The translations under genes and the position numbers were made by a program. Of a stretch of 44,008 nt of DNA, positions 16,469-24,293 are shown one piece after another. Every line of letters starts with the position of its first letter. Positions within the stretch are counted from its first letter, which is position 1. Origin of the DNA: UMGS1696 sp964621755 (GTDB lineage Bacteria; Bacillota; Clostridia; Oscillospirales; CAG-272); the NCBI GenBank assembly GCA_964621755.1, contig CAZUPI010000020.1:1-44008 (forward strand), read 5' to 3'. The notes under the pieces are model-generated. The model searched no databases, was not told where the DNA came from, and saw nothing but the letters and a program-made list of their open reading frames with translations.

Positions 16469-17806
16469 ATGTTTTCAAACTTATCTGAAAAATTAAATAA
16501 CGCATTTAAGAAATTCAAGAGCAAAGGTAAACTGACTGAGGCAGATGTAAAGGAAGGAATGCGCGAGGTAAGGATAGCGCTTCTTGAAGCGGATGTAAAC
16601 TACAAAGTTGCGCGTGATTTTGTAAAAAAAGCCACCGAACGCGCAGTTGGTTCAGATGTTCTTGAAAGTCTGCTTCCTGCACAGCAGATAATTAAAATTG
16701 TTCACGAAGAGCTTATAAACTTGATGGGTGAAACCAATACCAAACTCCAGATTTCTTCAAAACCGCCGACAGTTGTGATGATGGTGGGATTACAAGGGTC
16801 AGGTAAAACAACTCACTCTGCAAAGTTAGCTGGTATGTATAAGAAGCAAGGCAAGCACCCGCTTTTAGTGGCGTGCGATGTATACAGACCTGCCGCTATC
16901 GACCAGTTGAAGGTTGTAGGCGCTCAAATTGACGTTCCTGTCTTTGAGATGGGTCTTGCAAATCCAGTGGAGATCGCCAAAGCGGGCTGTGAGCACGCAA
17001 TAAAGCATGGTCATGACATGGTGTTTATTGACACAGCAGGGCGTCTGCACGTTGACGAAGTATTGATGGATGAGCTTTCAGCAATAAAAGAAGCGGTAAA
17101 TCCGACCGAAATCATCCTTGTAGTCGACGCAATGACGGGGCAAGATGCATTAAACGAAGCAACTTCGTTTAATGAAAAATTCGACATCACAGGCGTTCTG
17201 CTCTCCAAACTTGATGGAGATACCAGAGGCGGTGCTGCCCTGTCGGTCAGATATGTTACTGGCAAACCGATTAAGTTCATCGGAACAGGAGAAAAGCTTG
17301 ATGCAATTGAACCATTCTATCCTGATAGAATGGCATCAAGAATTCTCGGAATGGGAGATGTTCTTACCCTTATTGAGAAGGCACAGCAGAGTTTTGACGA
17401 TAAAAAGGCGGCTGAACTTGAGAAAAAGCTGCGCGAAAATACCTTTACGCTCAATGATTATCTTGAACAGTTTAGGCACGTTAAAGGTATGGGAAGCCTT
17501 GACGAAATAGTCGGTATGCTTCCTGGCATCAAGCCCGGAGCGCTGAAAGATGCAAAAATCGATGAAAAGGTAATGTCGCATACCGAAGCGATTATTCTTT
17601 CCATGACCGAATATGAGCGTGAGCACCCAAATGTTATCAATGGTTCACGGCGCAAGCGCATTGCAACCGGGAGTGGAACTACTGTAGAAGAAGTAAACCG
17701 CCTTCTTAGACAATATGAGCAAATGAGCAAGATGATAAAACAGCTTTCAGGTCAGATGACCGGAAAGAAAAGTAAGAAAAAGATGAAAATTCCGTTATCA
17801 TTTTAA
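16469..17806 (+). CDS. ffh: signal recognition particle GTPase Ffh (SRP54)
   Basis: 445-residue SRP protein that binds signal peptides and SRP RNA and delivers ribosomes to FtsY at the membrane. It has a helical N domain (1-90), then the G domain with P-loop GLQGSGKTTHSAKL, DVYRPAAIDQL, DTAGRL, the LSKLDGDTRGGAAL guanine motif and GTGEKLDAIEPFYPDR. The methionine-rich M domain starts near 325 and ends in KSKKKMKIPLSF. The His in the P-loop flank (TTHSAKL) is a mild deviation from the more common TTTxAKL. A GGGAG binding site is eight bases upstream of the ATG. Confidence 0.97.
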   Translation: MFSNLSEKLNNAFKKFKSKGKLTEADVKEGMREVRIALLEADVNYKVARDFVKKATERAVGSDVLESLLPAQQIIKIVHEELINLMGETNTKLQISSKPPTVVMMVGLQGSGKTTHSAKLAGMYKKQGKHPLLVACDVYRPAAIDQLKVVGAQIDVPVFEMGLANPVEIAKAGCEHAIKHGHDMVFIDTAGRLHVDEVLMDELSAIKEAVNPTEIILVVDAMTGQDALNEATSFNEKFDITGVLLSKLDGDTRGGAALSVRYVTGKPIKFIGTGEKLDAIEPFYPDRMASRILGMGDVLTLIEKAQQSFDDKKAAELEKKLRENTFTLNDYLEQFRHVKGMGSLDEIVGMLPGIKPGALKDAKIDEKVMSHTEAIILSMTEYEREHPNVINGSRRKRIATGSGTTVEEVNRLLRQYEQMSKMIKQLSGQMTGKKSKKKMKIPLSF

Positions 17807-17870
17807 TTCTTAACGGGTTTTTATATAAAATTAAATTTACACAAACACATTTTTGGAGGACAAAAACACA

Positions 17871-18116
17871 ATGGCTGTTAAAATTAGACTTAGAAGAATG
17901 GGTGCCAAGAAAGCTCCTTTCTATCGCATTATCGTAGCTGATTCCCGCTCTCCGCGTGACGGCAGATTTATCGAAGAAGTTGGCTATTACAATCCTATGA
18001 CAAATCCCGCTACTATCAAAGTTGAGGCTGAAAAGGTTCAGAAATGGCTTGATACTGGTGCACAGCCGACCGAAACTGTAAAATCCATTCTCACAAAGAG
18101 CGGTATTATTAAATAA
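17871..18116 (+). CDS. rpsP: 30S ribosomal protein S16
   Basis: 81-residue bS16. MAVKIRLRRMGAKKAPFYRIIVADSRSPRDGR is the family signature, followed by YYNP and AEKVQKWLDTGAQPTETV. It helps assemble the 5' domain of 16S rRNA. ATG at 17871 has GGAGG at 17854-17858; the frame extends to a TTG at 17853 inside that site, which is not a start. It follows ffh by 64 bases in the conserved SRP/S16 operon. Confidence 0.97.
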   Translation: MAVKIRLRRMGAKKAPFYRIIVADSRSPRDGRFIEEVGYYNPMTNPATIKVEAEKVQKWLDTGAQPTETVKSILTKSGIIK

Positions 18117-18118
18117 TT

Positions 18119-18385
18119 ATGGATAATACAAGCAGCGCAAGCTATCACGATATCGACCTCAAGAAAGTTCTTGTGGATATGGCACGCGCTATTGTTGACG
18201 ACCCGGACTCTGTAAGTGTCACTGAGGAAGAAACCGAATCTGGTACTGTTTTGACTCTCAAGGTAGCAGAAGCTGATATGGGCATGATAATCGGCAAACA
18301 TGGCAAGATTGCCCGAGCGCTCCGTACCGTCGCAAAAGCTGCGGCTAAAATAGCCGATAAAAAGGTTATTGTTGAAATTAAATAA
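18119..18385 (+). CDS. khpA: KH-domain RNA-binding protein KhpA (YlqC)
   Basis: 88-residue single KH domain with the GxxG loop in MIIGKHGKIARALRTV. KhpA pairs with KhpB (Jag) and binds many RNAs; it affects cell elongation and division in Gram-positive bacteria. The ATG comes two bases after the rpsP stop, so translation is coupled. The usual next genes, rimM-trmD-rplS, do not follow here: a terminator does. Confidence 0.9.
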   Translation: MDNTSSASYHDIDLKKVLVDMARAIVDDPDSVSVTEEETESGTVLTLKVAEADMGMIIGKHGKIARALRTVAKAAAKIADKKVIVEIK

Positions 18386-18398
18386 CGTATACCAATGA

Positions 18399-18434
18399 AA
18401 AAGCTGTGTTGAAATTAAATTCATCACAGCTTTT
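18399..18434. terminator. bidirectional terminator between khpA and galM
   Basis: AAAAGCTGTG (18399-18408) pairs with CACAGCTTTT (18425-18434), with T- and A-rich flanks on both sides. It serves both converging operons. Confidence 0.85.
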
Positions 18435-18467
18435 ATTTTGTTTATTTAAGAAAAGTTCGCATGTGCT

Positions 18468-19523
18468 TTAGTTTTCAAACACATATACAGTTGTAGTGTC
18501 GTACTTTTCACCCGGATTAAGAATTACGTTTGTAAAGTTTGGATGATTAATGGAATCCGGCATGCACTGTGTTTCAAGGCATACTGCACAGTGTTTGTAC
18601 TGTGCGACATTTTTCTTGAAAGGATGATCTGCTGTGTTAATCATATTAGCAGTGTAAATCTGTACACACGGCTGATTGGTATACATCCTTACCTTGCGTC
18701 CGGACTTGGGGTCAGTGACTGTTCCCCGAAGTGTGAGTTTACCATCATAATTTTGAAAACAGAAATTATTATCATATCCGCCGAATTCCTTCATCATTGG
18801 GAAATCTGCTGTAAAGCCTTCGCCAATTGCATGTTCTTTTCTGAAATCATATGGTGTACCGTCGACGTCAATAAATTTTCCATCTGGAATCAGCTCGTTA
18901 TCAAGACTGTTGATCTTGTCACAGTCGAGCCACATCATATGGTTGTCAATTATACCGGAATCAAAACCGCCGAGATTGAAATACGAGTGGTTTGTCATAT
19001 TTACAATAGTCTTCTTGTCTGTTTCTGCCTCATAGTGAATAGATATGCCACCTTCTTTGGTGAGGGTGTATGTAACCTTAACAGAAAGTGTTCCAGGATA
19101 CCCTTCTTCTCCATCAGGGCTTACATAGGAAAGAATAAGCGCGGGCTCTTCATCGGATGGAACTTCTTCGACATCCCAGATTTTTGCATTGAATCCAAAT
19201 TTACCACCATGAAGAGAATTGTTGCCGTCATTCTTATAAAGCACATATTCCTTGCCATCAAGAACGAACTTGCCTGCTCCGATTCGATTTCCGATTCTGC
19301 CAATCAGTGCGCCCTGATAGCCACCAGCGGTAAGATAGCCCTCAAGCTTGTCATAACCACAAATAACATCAGCTGCTTCCCCATTCTTATCCTTTACGAA
19401 TATACTTTTCAAAATTCCGCCATAGTTAAGAATAGCAGCAGAAGTAATAGAAGCATTTGTAAGTGTGTAAGCATACACTTCACATCCGCACGGAAGTTTT
19501 CCAAACAATTCTTTTTTAATCAT
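18468..19523 (-). CDS. galM: aldose 1-epimerase (galactose mutarotase)
   Basis: 351-residue mutarotase that interconverts alpha and beta anomers of galactose and glucose. Family motifs are LIGRIGNRIGAGKFVLDGKEY, NNSLHGGKFGFNAKIW, VNMTNHSYFNLGG with the catalytic His, and CLETQCMPDSINHPNF near the end with the catalytic Glu. It is 12 bases downstream of galE and is the last gene of a three-gene unit. The CTCCTG-complement binding site (AGGAG) is present before the ATG. Confidence 0.95.
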   Translation of the reverse strand: MIKKELFGKLPCGCEVYAYTLTNASITSAAILNYGGILKSIFVKDKNGEAADVICGYDKLEGYLTAGGYQGALIGRIGNRIGAGKFVLDGKEYVLYKNDGNNSLHGGKFGFNAKIWDVEEVPSDEEPALILSYVSPDGEEGYPGTLSVKVTYTLTKEGGISIHYEAETDKKTIVNMTNHSYFNLGGFDSGIIDNHMMWLDCDKINSLDNELIPDGKFIDVDGTPYDFRKEHAIGEGFTADFPMMKEFGGYDNNFCFQNYDGKLTLRGTVTDPKSGRKVRMYTNQPCVQIYTANMINTADHPFKKNVAQYKHCAVCLETQCMPDSINHPNFTNVILNPGEKYDTTTVYVFEN

Positions 19524-19535
19524 TTTATTCTCCTG

Positions 19536-20552
19536 TTAATCTTCGTATCCGTTGGGATTCATGCTCTGCCATCTCCAAGAATCTTTACACATTTCACGAA
19601 TGCCATTTTCAGCAACCCAACCGAGCTCTTTTTTAGCAAGGTCAGCATTAGAATAGCATTCAGCAATATCGCCAGGTCTTCTCGGTTTTATGGAATATGG
19701 AATCTTTACACCCGTTGCTTCTTCGAAGTTTTTAACAATATCAAGCACACTGTATCCTTTACCGGTTCCAAGGTTATATATCTTGAGACCGGCTTTTTCT
19801 TCGAGCTTCTTGATTGCACACACATGCCCTTTTGCAAGGTCAACTACATGGATATAGTCACGTACACCTGTTCCGTCGTGTGTAGGATAATCGTTTCCGA
19901 ATACGCCGAGTTCTGGACGCTTGCCAACCGCCACTTGTGTAACGTAAGGCATCAGATTATTCGGCACACCGTTTGGATTTTCGCCGATAAGCCCACTTTT
20001 ATGCGCGCCAATTGGGTTGAAGTAACGAAGAAGAACCACATTCCATTCGTTATCCGCTTTCTGAATGTCTGTCAGAATCTGCTCAAGCATAGACTTTGTC
20101 CAGCCATAGGGGTTGGTGCAATTCCCTTTCGGGCATTCTTCTGTAATCGGGATAAACGCAGGGTCGCCATATACTGTTGCGGAGGACGAGAAGATAATGT
20201 TTTTGCAGCCATGTGCTCTCATAACATCAACGAGTATAAGTGTACCCGTAATATTGTTGCTATAGTATTCCCACGGCTTTGCAACGGATTCTCCTACAGC
20301 CTTTAACCCTGCAAAATGGATGACAGAATCGATTTTTTCGTTATCGAAAATTTCGTTCATAGCATCACGGTCGAGAATGTCGGCGAGATAAAATTTTACC
20401 GGTTTACCTGTGATTTTCTCTACACGTTCAAGTGATTTTTTACTTGAGTTGCAAAGATTGTCACATACGATTACATCATATCCGGCATTTTGGAGTTCAA
20501 CCACAGTGTGAGAACCGATATATCCCGCACCGCCTGTTACAAGAATAGACAT
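19536..20552 (-). CDS. galE: UDP-glucose 4-epimerase
   Basis: 338-residue short-chain dehydrogenase-type epimerase with bound NAD. It starts with the Rossmann motif VTGGAGYIGSHTVVEL and has CDNLCNSS, FSSSATVYGDP (catalytic Ser/Thr) and the active-site Tyr-Lys pair in NPYGWTKSMLEQ. KPRRPGDIAECYSNADLAKKELGW is the C-terminal hallmark. It interconverts UDP-Glc/UDP-Gal and in many species UDP-GlcNAc/UDP-GalNAc, which matters given the NahK-like kinase nearby. It sits between the nucleotidyltransferase and galM on one transcript. Confidence 0.96.
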   Translation of the reverse strand: MSILVTGGAGYIGSHTVVELQNAGYDVIVCDNLCNSSKKSLERVEKITGKPVKFYLADILDRDAMNEIFDNEKIDSVIHFAGLKAVGESVAKPWEYYSNNITGTLILVDVMRAHGCKNIIFSSSATVYGDPAFIPITEECPKGNCTNPYGWTKSMLEQILTDIQKADNEWNVVLLRYFNPIGAHKSGLIGENPNGVPNNLMPYVTQVAVGKRPELGVFGNDYPTHDGTGVRDYIHVVDLAKGHVCAIKKLEEKAGLKIYNLGTGKGYSVLDIVKNFEEATGVKIPYSIKPRRPGDIAECYSNADLAKKELGWVAENGIREMCKDSWRWQSMNPNGYED

Positions 20553-20601
20553 AATTAACCCTTTCTGTCGTTTTTATAAAATATAATCTTGTAATGCAAA
20601 A

Positions 20602-21504
20602 TTATTTCCAAAGTCCGCGCGGATATTCGCCGGCTTCGATGAGGGCATTCAGTTTTGCTATTACATCCGGTTTGTCATCAGCATATGTAACACCGAACCA
20701 CTTCGCAGTAGTGGTTAGCACCTTGACATCGCATTCTCCCGCCTTAATCATCTTACCAATTGTGTTCGGCAGAAGGCACTCGCTCTTGAGAGGCTCGCGT
20801 TCTGTATCGTTCAGGAAAGCTTCGAAGTCTTCTTCAAGACCTGCAAATACCTTAGGAGTGAATCCCCAGAAGTTCATTGATACGACTGTCTCGTTCGGAA
20901 GATGTACTGTTTCGCCATTTTCAGCGGTAAAGTAAGCGCCGCCATCTTCTTTAAAGAATTTGGTTCTCTCGACAATTTTGTCAAGCATACCATTTTTATC
21001 AGCATGGCATTCTCCTCTTGCTACGCTGCCGTTATCCGTAAGTGTGTTGCCAAGATGGTAACCTACCATACAATAATGAGCAGAGTTTACATCCGCGTTT
21101 TTGATAAATTCAGCAGCTTTAAAGAAGGCATCTCTACCGTAGAAGTCATCAGCGTTGATTACAGCAAAGCCATCATTAAGAACTTCCTTACCGCAAAGAA
21201 GAGCATGAGTTGTTCCCCACGGCTTAACTCTTTCTGACGGAATTTTATCTTCCGATACAAGTGTGTTCATTTCCTGGAATACATATTCAACTTTAACCTT
21301 GTTCTCGATTCTGTGCCCTACAGTTTCCTTGAAAATTTCGTAGTTTTCCTCTTTGATAACGAATACGATTCTGTCAAAACCGGCCTTAATTGCATCATAA
21401 ATAGAGAAGTCAATGATGAATTCTCCGTCTTCGGTGAAACGGTCAATCTGTTTTAATCCGCCGTAACGCGAGCCCATTCCGGCTGCAAGAATAAATAAAG
21501 TCAT
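20602..21504 (-). CDS. sugar-phosphate nucleotidyltransferase
   Basis: 300-residue NTP-transferase-fold protein. The nucleotide-binding signature LAAGMGSRYGGLKQIDRF lies at the N-terminus, GTTHALLCGKEVLNDGFAVINADDFYG supplies the base- and Mg-binding part (NADDF), and VSMNFWGFTPKVF follows. It belongs to the glucose-1-phosphate thymidylyl/uridylyltransferase superfamily, but not to classical GalU. Its operon with galE and galM suggests it makes UDP-hexoses from hexose 1-phosphates, perhaps those made by the NahK-like kinase. The exact nucleotide and sugar are unknown. An AGGAGG site precedes the ATG. Confidence 0.75.
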   Translation of the reverse strand: MTLFILAAGMGSRYGGLKQIDRFTEDGEFIIDFSIYDAIKAGFDRIVFVIKEENYEIFKETVGHRIENKVKVEYVFQEMNTLVSEDKIPSERVKPWGTTHALLCGKEVLNDGFAVINADDFYGRDAFFKAAEFIKNADVNSAHYCMVGYHLGNTLTDNGSVARGECHADKNGMLDKIVERTKFFKEDGGAYFTAENGETVHLPNETVVSMNFWGFTPKVFAGLEEDFEAFLNDTEREPLKSECLLPNTIGKMIKAGECDVKVLTTTAKWFGVTYADDKPDVIAKLNALIEAGEYPRGLWK

Positions 21505-21574
21505 AATAAATTCCTCCTACACGGTATTAACCGGTGATGTTTAGTGATATGATCACTGCAAATTTTTCAACTTA

Positions 21575-21602
21575 TATTGTATACCATCTATTGTATACCA
21601 TC
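21575..21602. repeat. 14-bp exact tandem repeat over the galE-operon promoter
   Basis: TATTGTATACCATC occurs twice back to back (21575-21588 and 21589-21602). Each copy contains the palindrome GTATAC. One copy covers the -10 region and the other the likely transcription start of the minus-strand operon, so they look like paired operators. Confidence 0.7.
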
Positions 21603-21618
21603 ATGCTGATAAATTCAA
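21590..21618 (-). promoter_or_regulatory. promoter of the nucleotidyltransferase-galE-galM unit
   Basis: On the minus strand TTGAAT (21618-21613) and TACAAT (21595-21590) are 17 bases apart. The leader to the ATG is about 80 bases. Confidence 0.6.
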
Positions 21619-21924
21619 GTCCCCAATTATAAAATTATTTAACTTTTTATAATTCCTTACAATATTTTGCCGTTAATTCTTTTAATATACATTATTTAAG
21701 GTTATTTTCTTGAAACATCACCTTTCCACTTCAAATTCAAATTTTATTTCGATTATGATACAATCATGCTTTCTTTAATAATTATGCTTCAAAGATAGTT
21801 TTAGTACTAAACGATGTGTATGAGGTTATTGTTTCGTGTATCGACCTTGAAAATAATAACATGTAAAAGCTGTCGTAAATATAAGACGGCAACCTTTGTT
21901 TTGGACATATTTTATTATTATATA
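21619..21924. other. AT-rich intergenic stretch, no gene seen
   Basis: About 300 bases between two divergent promoters. I see a 12-bp perfect palindrome TTTAGTACTAAA at 21800-21811 and a weak GC-rich stem near 21868-21890, but no frame with a binding site or recognisable protein. Confidence 0.5.
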
Positions 21925-21953
21925 TTGACTTTTCCCTGTCTGTATTGTATAAT
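21925..21953 (+). promoter_or_regulatory. promoter of the P-loop protein gene
   Basis: TTGACT at 21925-21930 and TATAAT at 21948-21953 are 17 bases apart. This rules out upstream start codons for the following gene. Confidence 0.8.
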
Positions 21954-21989
21954 ATGGATAATCTATATAAAGATATTCGGGAGAACATT

Positions 21990-22652
21990 ATGGTTATACA
22001 GGACAATATTCTCAAAAATAAATTAAAAAATGTGTACTTTATTTGGGGAAGCGGAAAAACTACTGCTGCAAACTATATAGGTCAAAAATACGGATACTAT
22101 GTTTACCACACAGATAACGTCAGAGGAATACATTTCAAAAATGCTGATCCAGAGTATCAACCGGAGATGTGCCGCAATGTTCCTGATTTTTGGGCATTGC
22201 CCCCAGAGGAGGCAGTCGCATGGGAGACTGCTATTGTGCGTGAATTTACTCCCATGATAGTTGCTGACTTGATTGAATTGTCAGCTTTACACGAAACTGT
22301 GATATGCGAAGGAGATATCGACATTGATGCGGTAATTCCGATAGCATCTCATGTGGTCACAATTTCAAACTATGGAAAAGCAACTGATTTTTTTGAACGT
22401 CCTGAGCAGAGTCATATGCTTGAAGAAAGCAAAAATCGTCCAGACCTGACAGATTCCGAACGAGAGAAACTCATAGAAAATGCTTATAAAATTGTTGGCT
22501 ATGACCCCAAAAATCCTCAAGCAAACATTCATGAAATACCATATGAAACGAAAAAATATGGTGTAAAGCAAATAATCCGTGATGACCACTCCACTCCATC
22601 TAAAACTGCCGCTGAAATTGAGCAGTATTTTGGGTTTATGTTAAGATTTTAA
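21990..22652 (+). CDS. P-loop NTPase/kinase-like protein with shortened Walker A
   Basis: 220-residue protein with the layout of a small P-loop kinase: strand, phosphate-binding loop, helix (VYFIWGSGKTTAANYIGQKYG), then YHTDNVRG, and a later VICEGDIDIDAVIP where a Walker-B-like strand ends. The loop reads G-S-G-K-T, three residues shorter than GxxxxGK[ST]. Either nine bases were lost or the fold differs, so activity is doubtful. ATG at 21990 has GGGAG at 21979-21983; an upstream ATG at 21945 falls inside the promoter. It is a single gene with its own promoter and terminator. No specific function is recognised. Confidence 0.7.
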   Translation: MVIQDNILKNKLKNVYFIWGSGKTTAANYIGQKYGYYVYHTDNVRGIHFKNADPEYQPEMCRNVPDFWALPPEEAVAWETAIVREFTPMIVADLIELSALHETVICEGDIDIDAVIPIASHVVTISNYGKATDFFERPEQSHMLEESKNRPDLTDSEREKLIENAYKIVGYDPKNPQANIHEIPYETKKYGVKQIIRDDHSTPSKTAAEIEQYFGFMLRF

Positions 22653-22654
22653 AG

Positions 22655-22689
22655 AAAAACTGCCTGTATACATAAGACAGGCAGTTTTT
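22655..22689. terminator. bidirectional terminator between the P-loop gene and the sulfatase
   Basis: AAAAACTGCCTGT (22655-22667) pairs perfectly with 22677-22689 around a 9-base loop, flanked by T and A runs. Confidence 0.92.
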
Positions 22690-22692
22690 TCT

Positions 22693-24174
22693 TTAATACC
22701 CAAGTACTTCCCTGCGGCTGTGATTTAATAATGGTTTTACTGGTATATTAGGAGTCAGTTTCCCATCTTGAACAAAGCCTTCTTCGCGCCAAGCCAATTC
22801 TTTTATAAGAATGTGCTCCAGTTTGTTGATCCGTTCAAGGTGTTTTTTGTCATTTATGGCATTATGCAGCTCGCAAGGGTCATTTTCAAGGTCAAAATAT
22901 TGTCTCTGACCTCCATTTGAGCACCATATGAATTTATCTTTTTCTGTAACAATCCATTGATATGAGTCACCATCATAAAGATGCTCCCCATGAATGTATT
23001 CACGGTCCCAGTCCGGTGCAAACACATTTTTTCCATCAACAGTTTCAGGAGTATCTAATCCGCACATTGTCAACAGCGTGGGCATTACGTCACGCAGTTC
23101 TGGCATACGCTGACTGATTTTATGCCAATCTGCATTTTTACTGCCGGCTGCTCTTTCTAAACAACTGTTGGGAGCAGAAATAATAAACGGAATTCCAGCA
23201 CTTCCACAATAGGGCCGACTCTTTCGGAAAAGACTGTGGTCGCACAGCATCTCGCCATGGTCAGACACACAAACATAACTATCGTATTGCTGCGGTCGAG
23301 CCCGTGAGAAAACATAGTTTCCCGCAGTCTGCCATATTCATAGTCCACCTGCGTAATTGCAGCATAATATCCTATCTGTGCTTCTCTCTGCAAATCCGGG
23401 TCAACAGGCCCCGTTTCGGAATCAAATATACGTCCTATTCGATTTAAGCGCTCTGTGTCTGCCCAATCCCCCATGAGCGGTCGACGCAAATTCTTGTTGC
23501 GGTACATGTCGAAAAACAATTGTGGGGGCATCGAACGGCGGATGCGGTCTGACGTATGAAACTGTCAGGAAAAAGCGTTTATCACGGTCACGTTTGCGAA
23601 GAAAGTCGATGGCTTTGTCCGTTACCCACCTTGTTGGATGATACTTTTCCGGATAAATCCATGGTCTGGCGACATATGAATTGCAGTCTATTCCAGTTTC
23701 GGTTGGGTCTGCCTCTACTCCAAGCTCCGATTTCAGCCACCAATAATAATCGTCTGCTATGCGCTGATTATCGTAGAAAGGAACCTCGGGACGGCGATAA
23801 TAATGAAGATATCCGTCATGCAGGTTGATCGAATGATAGCCTACATTGTTTCTAAGTGGGTGAACATGCAGTTTCCCTGCGCAGTGGCACTGATATCCGT
23901 TCTCAGCAAATACACTAGCTATTGTATTTGGGTAGTCCCAACGTATTCCATCACAGTAACCGACACGGCAGTGATTTTCCTGGGACATGCCAGTATATAG
24001 TGCAGCGCGAGCTGGAATGCACGTTGGGGTCGCGGACACGGCTTTTGGAAACCGAATTCCCTGCGTATACATCGTGTCAAGATATGGCGTTTTTACATCC
24101 GGATGTCCCGCAGCACCCAAACAATCACCACGCCACTGATCCGCTATAATCAAGATTACGTTCGGTTTATCCAT
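22693..24174 (-). pseudogene. Cys-type sulfatase, interrupted by two frameshifts
   Basis: The three frames join into one sulfatase of about 490 residues. The N-terminal part (24174 to about 23530) has VILIIADQWRGDCLG with metal-binding Asp residues and CIPARAALYTG, the CxPxR motif whose Cys is converted to formylglycine by a maturase. The middle part (about 23530-23270) has GYYAAITQVDYEYGRL, and the C-terminal part starts at SDHGEMLCDHSLF. The first shift is at a run of five C (plus-strand G at 23524-23528), where one more C restores frame. The second is in a GT-repeat (plus-strand AC at 23265-23271), where removing two bases restores frame. The substrate would be a sulfated glycan or ester. 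Own promoter; no maturase gene is in the window. Confidence 0.85.
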
Positions 24175-24206
24175 ATATTCCTCTCTTTTTTTATAAGGTA
24201 TGTACT

Positions 24207-24234
24207 ATTATACATTTTTTATAAAATTAGTCAA
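24207..24234 (-). promoter_or_regulatory. promoter of the sulfatase gene
   Basis: On the minus strand TTGACT (24234-24229) and TATAAT (24212-24207) are 16 bases apart. An AGAGGA binding site precedes the sulfatase ATG. Confidence 0.7.
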
Positions 24235-24253
24235 GCTATTAAGAAAAACAAAA

Positions 24254-24286
24254 ACGCAAATAACATGTTGTACATGAAATTTGCGT
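24254..24286 (-). terminator. terminator of the ABC-2 exporter locus
   Basis: On the minus strand ACGCAAAT pairs with ATTTGCGT around a 17-base loop that contains its own CATGT/ACATG repeat, followed by TTTTTG. Confidence 0.75.
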
Positions 24287-24293
24287 GTATAAG

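Noticed and set aside
18543..20306. A 587-codon open frame on the plus strand
   Set aside because: It lies antisense to galM and galE, has no family resemblance or ribosome binding site, and is rich in Cys, Phe and Ile as expected of a shadow frame.
21945..21989. Earlier start codon for the P-loop protein
   Set aside because: The ATG at 21945 lies within a consensus promoter, and ATG at 21990 has a well-placed GGGAG site.
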